Shown here: piece after piece, positions 1-6,157 of the stretch
How positions within the stretch are numbered: position 1 is the first letter of the stretch
Layout of the letters: each line of letters begins with the position of its first letter
Origin: an uncultured Bacteroidales bacterium
Lineage (GTDB): Bacteria > Bacteroidota > Bacteroidia > Bacteroidales > P3
DNA: 6,239 bases
Assembly: GCA_905236405.1 (NCBI GenBank)
Contig: CAJOQB010000110.1
Span: 1 to 6,239, forward strand
Direction: 5' to 3'
Program-made: the position numbers and the translations under genes
Notes under the pieces: model-generated
What the model saw: only the letters and a program-made list of their open reading frames with translations
What the model was told of the DNA's origin: nothing
Databases searched by the model: none

Positions 1-40
1 GATGTAAAGAAGAATCGAAAGATTAATTGTTTGTAGAGAG

Positions 41-77
41 AATAGACCTGCCTGTGAAGGCCGGTCTATTTGTTTTT
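41..77 (+). terminator. Intrinsic terminator of the upstream transcript
   Basis: An 8-bp perfect outer stem (AATAGACC at 41-48 with GGTCTATT at 63-70), one mismatch (49/62), then a 4-bp inner stem (50-53/58-61) closed by a GTGA loop of the stable GNRA type. TGTTTTT follows at 71-77, so it is a rho-independent terminator for + strand transcription. It implies that an upstream gene ends at or just before the window start. Two + frames are open into the window, one reaching TAA at 24-26 and one TAG at 34-36; the sequence does not say which, if either, is the real end. The hairpin insulates the downstream operon from upstream read-through. Confidence 0.85.
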
Positions 78-240
78 CATCAAAAACGCTTTTCGGTCGC
101 TTTCTGTGGTGACCGAGCGGCTTATGACTGCCATATGACTGCTATATGTAGACGCATATATAAGAAGCAAAAAATACTATCTTTTTTCGCAAAAACGTCG
201 TATGTTGATAACCCTGTTCATATCGTTGGAAAAAAGTTCG

Positions 241-269
241 TTGGTGGTCTGCAAAATGTCGTACTTTTG
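241..269 (+). promoter_or_regulatory. Candidate distal Bacteroidales promoter
   Basis: TACTTTTG at 262-269 fits the Bacteroidota -7 consensus TAnnTTTG. A TTG at 241-243 lies 18 bases upstream, close to the usual 19-21 base spacing of the TTTG -33 element. Transcription would start near 275 and give a leader of about 110 nt before the first gene, including the palindrome at 287-302. It is supported by motif match only. Confidence 0.45.
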
Positions 270-286
270 TAACCGCAATAGTCAAC

Positions 287-302
287 GCGGCAGGCATGCC
301 GC
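287..302. repeat. GC-rich palindrome between the two promoters
   Basis: GCGGCA (287-292) and TGCCGC (297-302) form a perfect 6-bp inverted repeat around GGCA. No T-run follows (the next bases are acaatcacaaa), so it is not a standard terminator. It stands out in AT-rich DNA and lies between the two candidate promoters. It could be a leader hairpin on the distal transcript or an operator for a dimeric regulator. Confidence 0.5.
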
Positions 303-341
303 ACAATCACAAAGTAAGGCTGTATTTATTTGAAAAAAACG

Positions 342-349
342 TATCTTTG
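342..349 (+). promoter_or_regulatory. Candidate proximal -7 element of the operon
   Basis: TATCTTTG followed by CA matches the Bacteroidota -7 consensus TAnnTTTG well. Expected initiation is near 354-358, giving a leader of about 30 nt before the ATG at 386. A -33 TTTG at the standard distance is not evident (bases 318-322 read ggctg); the nearest TTTG, at 329-332, is too close. The promoter may therefore be weak or activator-dependent. It is the best candidate for driving the three-gene operon. Confidence 0.65.
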
Positions 350-385
350 CAGTTGGATTAAAACAACTGAGAAAACAATAACACC

Positions 386-2140
386 ATGAGAAAGAAGACA
401 CTATATGTTTTGGCCGTGCTGACGGCATGGATAATGGCAGTGCCAGCCGACGGCTGCACCAATTTTCTTTGCACCAAGAGTGCTTCGTCCGACGGGTCGA
501 CGATGATCACCTATGCAGCCGATTCGCACACCCGCTACGGCCAGCTGCGTTACCACAAGGCCACCGACCACCAGCCTGGCGAGACGCTGAAACTGTACAA
601 CTACGGCAGCCTGAAGTTCCAAATAGAGATACCGCAGGTGGCACACACCTATGGCGTGGTGGGCTTCATCAACGACCACCAGCTGGCTATCGGCGAGACC
701 ACCTGGGGCGGCATCGGCCTGCTCGACAAGGGCAACCCCGAGGGCATCGACTATGGCAACCTGATATATGTCGCCCTTCAACGTGCCAAGAACTGTCGCG
801 AGGCCATCAAGGTGATGGCCGACCTGGTGGAGACCTACGGCTATGCCGACGGGGGCGAGTCGTTCTCGCTGTGCGACCCCAACGAGGTGTGGCTGTTCGA
901 AATCACCAGCAAAGGCAACGTGAAGGGGGCCGTGTGGGTGGCACGCCGTGTGCCGGAAGGCTATGTCTGCGGCCACGCCAACCAGGCCCGCATCACCACT
1001 TTCCCGCAGGAACCAAAGAAATGGAACAAGAAAGGACCTCACCCCGCCATCAGCAGCAAGCATCTCGACCATATCTTCGAGCCGGAGGTGGAGTGTGTTT
1101 ACAGTTCGGATGTCGCCACCTTCTGGCGAAAACTACAAATCCATCTGTCGAGCAACACGAAGACTAGGGAATACCTCACCAAGCACCTGAACGACCCCAC
1201 CGACGACTTCTCTTTTGCCGACGCCTACAACCCGCTGACCTTTAGCGGCGTGAGAGCCTGCGACGCCCGTGTGTGGTCGATGTTCCGCCGCGTGTGCAAA
1301 GAGATGGATGCCTACGAGGACTATGCCATGGGCCGCAACAACAGCCACCGGCTGCCGCTGTGGGTGAAGCCCGACCGTCCGCTGTCGGTGCACGACGTGA
1401 TGCAACTGATGCGCGACCACTTCGAGGGGACGCCGATGGACATGACGCAGGATGTCGGCGCCGGTCCTTTCCACTGCCCCTACCGCTGGCGTCCCATGGA
1501 TTGGGAGTACAACGGCAAACAGTATATCCACGAACGCGCCATCAGCACCCAACAGACAGGCTTCTCGTTTGTGGCACAGTGCCGCGGATGGCTGCCCGAC
1601 AAGGTGGGCGGCATCATCTGGTTCGGCGTCGACGACACCTACAGCACCTGCTACTGCCCCATGTACTGCGGCATCACCCAGATACCTGTGTGCTTCGAAG
1701 AGGGCAACGGGTCGATGACCCGCTACAGCGAGACGGCAGCCTTCTGGCTCTTCAACCGCGTGACCAACTTCTGCTATCTGCGGTACGACGCGATGATAGA
1801 GGATGTGATTAGGGTCCAACAGGAACTGGAGCACGACTTTATCACACAAGTGAAGCAATGCGACGAACGCTGCGCCAACCTCAACGACACCCGCATGGTC
1901 AACGAGCTGAACCTCTTCTCGAACAACGCCGCCAACCGGATGATGAAACGGTGGAGAGATCTCGACCAGTTCCTTCTCGTGAAATACATCGACGGCAACA
2001 TCAAACACGAACAGAAAGGCCGCTTCGAGACCACCCCGACGGGCGTGGTCAAATTCCCCAAACAACCTCCATACCCCGACTGGTTCTACAAACAGATTGT
2101 CACCGACCACGGCAGGGTCATCGAGGTGCCGAATGAATAA
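386..2140 (+). CDS. Secreted C69-family dipeptidase
   Basis: A 584-residue peptidase of family C69 (PepD-type N-terminal-nucleophile cysteine hydrolases), which typically cleave dipeptides and other small peptides. Residues 1 to about 21 are a signal peptide (basic MRKK, then a hydrophobic stretch ending near AVPA), so it acts in the periplasm or cell envelope. Cys24 in the GCTN motif is the expected nucleophile, exposed once the leader is removed. Family blocks seen are ASSDGST (33-39), AIGETTW (101-107), GESFSLCDPNEVWLFEI (157-173) and WVARRVPEG (184-192) followed by NQARI (199-203). It has 17 cysteines, including a cluster at 422, 424, 428 and 436. The ATG at 386 is chosen because it gives a complete signal peptide; the A-rich leader has no Shine-Dalgarno, as is usual in Bacteroidota. 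It is first in the operon, 70 bases before the next gene. The family is clear; exact specificity is unknown. Confidence 0.9.
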   Translation: MRKKTLYVLAVLTAWIMAVPADGCTNFLCTKSASSDGSTMITYAADSHTRYGQLRYHKATDHQPGETLKLYNYGSLKFQIEIPQVAHTYGVVGFINDHQLAIGETTWGGIGLLDKGNPEGIDYGNLIYVALQRAKNCREAIKVMADLVETYGYADGGESFSLCDPNEVWLFEITSKGNVKGAVWVARRVPEGYVCGHANQARITTFPQEPKKWNKKGPHPAISSKHLDHIFEPEVECVYSSDVATFWRKLQIHLSSNTKTREYLTKHLNDPTDDFSFADAYNPLTFSGVRACDARVWSMFRRVCKEMDAYEDYAMGRNNSHRLPLWVKPDRPLSVHDVMQLMRDHFEGTPMDMTQDVGAGPFHCPYRWRPMDWEYNGKQYIHERAISTQQTGFSFVAQCRGWLPDKVGGIIWFGVDDTYSTCYCPMYCGITQIPVCFEEGNGSMTRYSETAAFWLFNRVTNFCYLRYDAMIEDVIRVQQELEHDFITQVKQCDERCANLNDTRMVNELNLFSNNAANRMMKRWRDLDQFLLVKYIDGNIKHEQKGRFETTPTGVVKFPKQPPYPDWFYKQIVTDHGRVIEVPNE

Positions 2141-2142
2141 AA

Positions 2143-2191
2143 AATAGTTTTTTTTCGTTGCGGCTGTAATATTTCGCTGTCGAAAACTATT
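2143..2191. repeat. Inverted repeat between the first two genes
   Basis: AATAGTTTT (2143-2151) and AAAACTATT (2183-2191) are perfect 9-bp complements separated by 31 bases, filling most of the 70-base gap. The 5' arm begins three bases after the stop codon and runs into an 8-T tract (2148-2155). The T-tract is on the wrong side for a + strand terminator. No TAnnTTTG promoter is visible in the gap, so the genes are probably co-transcribed. The hairpin may affect mRNA stability or the relative expression of the two genes. Confidence 0.5.
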
Positions 2192-2210
2192 ATAGGGAAA
2201 AAGATACACC

Positions 2211-4502
2211 ATGAGACGAATCGTTTTTGTTTTGATGCTGGCTGTGGCAGGCTGGGGCCATGCACAGCTATCGGACGGCTTCAGCTACGGCACCTTCCGC
2301 TGCAACGACAGCGTGGTGAACCACCTGTACCGACAGGCGATAGCCCAATTCGACGTCGAACGGCCTCCCTACCCGTGGCAGCTGCCCGAATACTATTTCA
2401 TGCAACGATGGCTGTACGGCAGCGACTTCACCCAAGGGATGAAGCCCCTGCCCGACCTTCTCCACTACTTCCTCTACCCCTACGCCTCCAAGAGGGAGGA
2501 ACGCCAAATCTACCGCCAGCTGAACCATTTTGTGAAACTGGCCCGCAAGGGACAACTGACACTCCACGACATGGACCCACTGTGGCAACAACGGTCGGCG
2601 GGCTACAGCGAGGCTTGCTCGCCCGACAGCAACATCATCGCCTTGTCGTTGCTGTCCAACGCCCTCATGTATTATCTCAACACCACTCCCTATAACGCCC
2701 AATCCATTCGCCTCGAGAACACTCTCGAGGATTTGAAAGACACCCTTTCCAAACACTCCGTGCCCGTTCAGAAGAACAATCCCATGAAAGGGCATCCGCT
2801 CTATGTCCAAGGGGGATATATGGGCAATGGCACCCTCGAGGCAAACGCCCTTGGCACTTTTGTTTCGAGATATAGCTCGAACAACAGTCCGTACACCGAA
2901 CAGATTGTACGCAACGTGTTGGTGGAGAAAGGGGGCCACCACGACATCGGGCCGCTGACGGCACACTACCTGCTGCATGGATTGCAGCAACAAAACCATT
3001 CCGACATCGCCTGGCTGCTGTTGGGCAACCGTGTGGCCCGCGACTGGACTTTCCTCCCTGCTCCCGACACGGTGCTCTCCCCCCTGTGGCGCGACCGTGC
3101 CATTCCTTTTCTCTATAACGAGATAGCCGGTATTGAACCCCTCTGCCAGTATTATCAGGCAAAACGCGACTCGCTCTTCCATTTCAACCTCATGCCCAAC
3201 TTCAGCCTCAGCGACCTCACCTTTGTCGAGGCCACCATGAACACCCCCCACGGGGTCCTGCTGAGCCGATGGGAGAAGCGGCACGGGGTCATCTATTGGC
3301 ACATCGAGATTCCTCCCCAGTCGTGCGGCACCATCTACCTGCATCGGAAGCTGCATGGCGGGGAGCGCTACGACCACATCTTCGGCGATGTCTTCTCGCC
3401 CAACACCAAAGAGTTCACGGCAGGGAGTTACGACTTTGAGATTCCCTATTTGGAACAGCCTTTTGTGTTCGACGAGTTTCTATACAACGACGCCCCCTTC
3501 GAGCAATGCCACGCCGCCACCATCGTGGAGACTCCCAACGGCGACCTGCTGAGCGCTTTCTATGGCGGCCACCATGAGGGAGGCAACGATGTCTGCATCT
3601 GGCTCTGTCGCAAGGCTCATGGACAAAACGACTGGTCGGCTCCGCAACGTGTGGCCGGCGGCGACGGCTTGCCCTGCTGGAATCCAGTGCTCTTCCAGAT
3701 TCCCAACGGCGACCTGCTGCTCTTCTACAAACGGGGGTCGCAGGTGTCGCAATGGACGGGATGGCTGCTCCGGTCGTCCGACGGTGGACAGACGTGGAGC
3801 CAACCTGAGCCGTTGCCCGACGGGATGCTGGGACCTGCCAAGAACAAACCCCTCTACAGCAATGGCCGCATCATATGCCCCGCCAGCGACGAGAAAGAGG
3901 GATGGAAGGTCTACTTCGAATACAGCGACGACCAAGGCCGCACCTGGCAACGCACCCCCTTCGTCGAAGCTCCCAACGGCATCCAAGCCATCCAACCCTC
4001 GCTACTGCCGCTGAAGGACGGACGGCTGATGGCTTTCTGCCGCACACAACAGTCGAGGGTGGCCCTCACCACCAGCAACGACAACGGCACCACATGGACG
4101 CCGCTGCGGCTCACCAAGATGTCCAACAACAACAGCGGATTCGATGTCTGCCGTCTCTCCGACAGTGCCTACTACATGGTGTGCAACAACTGGCCTTTGC
4201 CGCAAGGGATGCAGAATCCGCCCCGCACACCGCTGTCGATACTCTTTTCCAAAGACGGCATCCACTGGAAATGGTGGGAGACATTGGAGAACAGCCCCAT
4301 CGGCGAATACTCCTACCCTTCTGTCATCCCCTCGTCCGACGGTCGGCTGCAGATTGTCTACACTTGGCGTCGCCAACGTATCAAGTATGTCTGCATCGAC
4401 CCGACGAAAAAGCAGCGGAAACCTGCTGCCGCCTCTACTCGACGTCCTAAACCAAAAGAATCGAAAGAATACCCTGAATGGGTAATGGATATAATAGATT
4501 GA
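2211..4502 (+). CDS. Secreted GH78-like / BNR sialidase-like fusion protein
   Basis: A 763-residue envelope protein with a signal peptide (residues 1 to about 18, ending GHA). Residues 22-320 resemble a shortened alpha-L-rhamnosidase (GH78) six-hairpin domain: YGTFRCNDSVVNHLY (26-40) matches its opening helix, and GGHHDIGPLTAHYLLHGL (241-258) matches its HLTTGxxGTxYLL region. Residues 321-415 look like the GH78 C-terminal beta-sandwich (TPHGVLLSRW 345-354, IEIPPQ 365-370). Residues 428-730 are a BNR_2 (PF13088) beta-propeller with Asp-box repeats SSDGGQTW (522-529), SDDQGRTW (572-579), SNDNGTTW (622-629) and SKDGIHW (680-686), plus GPAKNKP (541-547), IQPSLL (594-599), EYSYP (699-703) and YTWRRQRIKYV (717-727). 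The usual GH78 acid motif and the sialidase RIP motif are not seen, so automatic labels 'sialidase' or 'rhamnosidase' would be unsafe. A basic low-complexity tail covers 731-755. Substrate is unknown; rhamnose- or uronate-containing glycans are a guess from family association. It ends 6 bases before the transporter gene. Confidence 0.8.
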   Translation: MRRIVFVLMLAVAGWGHAQLSDGFSYGTFRCNDSVVNHLYRQAIAQFDVERPPYPWQLPEYYFMQRWLYGSDFTQGMKPLPDLLHYFLYPYASKREERQIYRQLNHFVKLARKGQLTLHDMDPLWQQRSAGYSEACSPDSNIIALSLLSNALMYYLNTTPYNAQSIRLENTLEDLKDTLSKHSVPVQKNNPMKGHPLYVQGGYMGNGTLEANALGTFVSRYSSNNSPYTEQIVRNVLVEKGGHHDIGPLTAHYLLHGLQQQNHSDIAWLLLGNRVARDWTFLPAPDTVLSPLWRDRAIPFLYNEIAGIEPLCQYYQAKRDSLFHFNLMPNFSLSDLTFVEATMNTPHGVLLSRWEKRHGVIYWHIEIPPQSCGTIYLHRKLHGGERYDHIFGDVFSPNTKEFTAGSYDFEIPYLEQPFVFDEFLYNDAPFEQCHAATIVETPNGDLLSAFYGGHHEGGNDVCIWLCRKAHGQNDWSAPQRVAGGDGLPCWNPVLFQIPNGDLLLFYKRGSQVSQWTGWLLRSSDGGQTWSQPEPLPDGMLGPAKNKPLYSNGRIICPASDEKEGWKVYFEYSDDQGRTWQRTPFVEAPNGIQAIQPSLLPLKDGRLMAFCRTQQSRVALTTSNDNGTTWTPLRLTKMSNNNSGFDVCRLSDSAYYMVCNNWPLPQGMQNPPRTPLSILFSKDGIHWKWWETLENSPIGEYSYPSVIPSSDGRLQIVYTWRRQRIKYVCIDPTKKQRKPAAASTRRPKPKESKEYPEWVMDIID

Positions 4503-4508
4503 TATATT

Positions 4509-5852
4509 ATGGCAACAAACAAAAACGGATTTAACAGCACCTTCGGTGCCATCATGGCAGCTGCAGGCTCGGCCATGGGGCTGGGCAACATGTGGCGTTT
4601 CCCCTATATCTGCGGAAAATATGGCGGCGGTGCTTTTCTCTTGGTCTACATCTTCTTCATCTTTTTCATAGGGATGGCGTTGATGATGAGCGAGTTTATC
4701 ATCGGACGTCGCACACGGCAGTCGCCCCTTCAGGCGTTCAACACCCTGCGACCCAAACACAAGGGCTGGCGGATGGTCGGCGTGTTGGGATTGGTCACCT
4801 GCTTTTTGGTGCTGGCCGTCTATTTAGTGATATCTGGCTGGACCGTCAATTACTTCTGGGAGTCGCTTATCGGTCGGCTGGCCGTCGTCGGCGAAAGTGG
4901 CGGCTATGAGAGCCACTTTGTCGAGTTTGCCTCCTCCTCGGTCGGTCCCGTGGTGTGTCTGTTGGTGTTCCTTGCCATCAACGTCGTGGTCATCTTGGGC
5001 GGCGTCAAGCAGGGCATCGAACGGGTGTCCAAACTGCTGATGCCCGTCATGGTGGTGCTGTTGGCGGTGTTGTGTGTCCGTTCCGTCACCTTGGAGGGCG
5101 CCTCCGAGGGTCTGCGTTACCTGTTCTATCCCGACTTCAGCCTGCTGACAGGCGAAGGGGTGCTGGCCGCTTTGGGTCAGGCACTGTTCTCGCTGTCGGT
5201 GGGTCTGGGCGTGATGATTGTCTATGGCTCCTATCTGCCCGAGAAGGACAACCTGCTCACCACGTCGCTGTGGATTGTGGTGTGCGACCTCTCGGTCTCC
5301 ATTCTGGCCGGCATCGCCATCTTCCCCGCTGTCTTCTCCTGCGGACTCACCCCAGCCGAAGGCCCGGGACTGGTCTATCAGGTGTTGCCTGTGGTGTTCG
5401 ACTCGATGGGCGCTTTTGGCCGCATCGCCGCCATCATGTTCTTCCTGCTGTTGGTGCTGGCCGCCCTGACGTCGGCCATCTCGCTGCTCGAGGCGCTGAC
5501 TGCCGCCATCAGCGAAAAGGGGATGAACCGCTCCAAGGCGGTGATGATAGTGGCAGCAAGTGGCGCCGTTCTGGCTGTGCTGACCTCGTTCTCGTTTGGC
5601 AATGGCGTGCTCAACCACTGGCACCTGTTCGACATCCTCGACAAACTGACGGGCACCTATCTGTTGGCCATCGGTGCGTTGCTCATCGTCATCTTCTTGG
5701 GATGGTTTGTGAAGAGCGACGAGATTCACGACGAGCTGTCGAACCACGGGACACTCAAAGTGGGTTACTTCAAAGTATTCTACTACTTCATCATCCGCTT
5801 CTTGGCACCTGTGGCGCTGTTGGTCGTATTAGTGACTGGCATCATCGGGTAA
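4509..5852 (+). CDS. Sodium-dependent amino-acid transporter (NSS family)
   Basis: A 447-residue inner-membrane symporter of the neurotransmitter:sodium symporter family (PF00209, LeuT fold). Such bacterial proteins take up amino acids with sodium. About 11 membrane helices are visible, the usual bacterial form lacking helix 12: roughly 11-32, 41-66, 89-115, 146-165, 176-193, 216-243, 251-280, 299-333, 345-362, 382-401 and 422-446. Helix 1 carries GSAMGLGNMWRFP (20-32), keeping the LeuT sodium-site positions Gly20, Ala22 and Asn27 and the gate Arg30. Glu62 in helix 2, Tyr105 in helix 3, SLSVGLG in helix 6 (228-234) and ALTS in helix 8 (319-322, matching LeuT Thr354/Ser355) are also present. 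The start follows the preceding stop by 6 bases with no Shine-Dalgarno, which supports co-transcription. It closes the operon before a terminator. The family is certain; which amino acid it carries cannot be read from the sequence. Confidence 0.95.
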   Translation: MATNKNGFNSTFGAIMAAAGSAMGLGNMWRFPYICGKYGGGAFLLVYIFFIFFIGMALMMSEFIIGRRTRQSPLQAFNTLRPKHKGWRMVGVLGLVTCFLVLAVYLVISGWTVNYFWESLIGRLAVVGESGGYESHFVEFASSSVGPVVCLLVFLAINVVVILGGVKQGIERVSKLLMPVMVVLLAVLCVRSVTLEGASEGLRYLFYPDFSLLTGEGVLAALGQALFSLSVGLGVMIVYGSYLPEKDNLLTTSLWIVVCDLSVSILAGIAIFPAVFSCGLTPAEGPGLVYQVLPVVFDSMGAFGRIAAIMFFLLLVLAALTSAISLLEALTAAISEKGMNRSKAVMIVAASGAVLAVLTSFSFGNGVLNHWHLFDILDKLTGTYLLAIGALLIVIFLGWFVKSDEIHDELSNHGTLKVGYFKVFYYFIIRFLAPVALLVVLVTGIIG

Positions 5853-5869
5853 CGGGAAGCCTATATAGC

Positions 5870-5911
5870 AAAAGCGGAGCCATCCTTTTGGACAACTCCG
5901 CTTTTCTTTTT
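5870..5911. terminator. Operon terminator, probably bidirectional
   Basis: A perfect 10-bp stem, AAAAGCGGAG (5870-5879) with CTCCGCTTTT (5896-5905), is followed by C and TTTTT (5907-5911). The 16-base loop can form a small inner stem, TCC (5883-5885) with GGA (5890-5892). It lies 17 bases after the transporter stop codon and ends the + strand operon. Read on the minus strand the stem ends in four T's, so it can also stop transcripts leaving tRNA-Arg, whose 3' end is 5 bases away. This fits a shared terminator between convergent units. Confidence 0.9.
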
Positions 5912-5915
5912 GTAG

Positions 5916-5989
5916 TGATTCCGCTGCGATTCGAACGCAGGACCTACTGCTTAGAAGGCAGTTGCTCTATCCAGCTGAGCTACGGAACC
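5916..5989 (-). tRNA. tRNA-Arg (anticodon TCT)
   Basis: The minus strand folds into a full 74-nt cloverleaf: acceptor GGTTCCG/CGGAATC with one G-T pair, D arm GCTC/GAGC, anticodon stem ACTGC/GCAGT with loop CTTCTAA, a 5-base variable loop, and T arm CTGCG/CGCAG with loop TTCGAAT. The anticodon TCT is at 5953-5955 and reads AGA and probably AGG. The discriminator is A and CCA is not encoded, so it must be added after transcription. It is the last tRNA of the cluster and faces the operon terminator. Confidence 0.97.
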
Positions 5990-6012
5990 AACAGGCGAAA
6001 GAGTGTTTCCAC

Positions 6013-6038
6013 AAAAAAAGCTTACCCTTTAGTAAGCT
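6013..6038 (-). terminator. Intrinsic terminator inside the tRNA cluster
   Basis: On the minus strand, AGCTTAC (6038-6032) pairs with GTAAGCT (6025-6019) around a 6-base loop and leads directly into a U-run (6019-6013 on the minus strand). This is a good rho-independent terminator located between tRNA-Pro and tRNA-Arg. In the + direction the arm is followed by ctgtctcttt, a much poorer T-run, so it is assigned to the minus strand. Confidence 0.7.
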
Positions 6039-6055
6039 CTGTCTCTTTCCTGGTG

Positions 6056-6130
6056 TCGGGATAGCAAGATTCGAACTTGCGACCTCCTGCTCCCAAAGCA
6101 GGCGCGATAACCGGACTACGCTATATCCCG
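6056..6130 (-). tRNA. tRNA-Pro (anticodon TGG)
   Basis: The minus strand gives a 75-nt cloverleaf: acceptor CGGGATA/TATCCCG, D stem GCG/CGC, anticodon stem CCTGC/GCAGG with loop TTTGGGA, a 5-base variable loop, and T arm GCAAG/CTTGC with loop TTCGAAT. The anticodon TGG reads CCA and, by wobble, other proline codons. The first acceptor base is C, as is usual for bacterial tRNA-Pro. The discriminator A is followed by CACCA, so CCA is not encoded at the mature position. It lies downstream of tRNA-Ser in the same direction. Confidence 0.97.
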
Positions 6131-6157
6131 TGTCTCACCTTTGTTGGGCTTTTTGCT

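Larger units (their letters stand above)
78..341. other. AT-rich intergenic control region without a gene
   Basis: No convincing coding sequence is visible. The only long open frame here starts at a TTG, runs straight through the terminator hairpin and has no recognisable protein character. The stretch holds a weak inverted repeat (CGGTC 94-98, GACCG 111-115), two tandem 11-base repeats (123-133 and 134-144), a 6-bp inverted repeat (143-148/155-160), a DnaA-box-like TGTTGATAA (203-211), a candidate promoter (241-269) and a GC-rich palindrome (287-302). It probably carries control sequence for the operon, but no specific regulator site can be named. Confidence 0.6.

Noticed and set aside
27..272. 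An 81-codon open frame in the leader region
   Set aside because: It needs a TTG start, reads through the intrinsic terminator, repeats and candidate promoter, and has no domain or signal-peptide character.
1133..2212. Long minus-strand open frame opposite the peptidase gene
   Set aside because: It is the antisense shadow of a GC-rich gene: His/Val/Ala-rich composition, no recognisable motifs, while the + frame has full C69 family blocks.
2711..2730. Perfect inverted repeat CCTCGAG/CTCGAGG inside the fusion gene
   Set aside because: It encodes an ordinary helical stretch (RLENTLED), has no T-run and is short enough to be chance.
2211..4502. Frame-shifted or artefactual joining of two separate genes
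   Set aside because: The reading frame is continuous through the 415-428 linker, there is no start-like ATG with leader at the junction, and codon use is similar on both sides.
4824..5747. Long minus-strand open frame opposite the transporter gene
   Set aside because: The Gln/His-rich translation is what a reversed membrane-protein gene gives; the + frame is an intact NSS transporter.
5916..5989. tRNA-Arg as an integration site of a mobile element
   Set aside because: No repeat of its 3' end, integrase or recombination gene is seen in the window.
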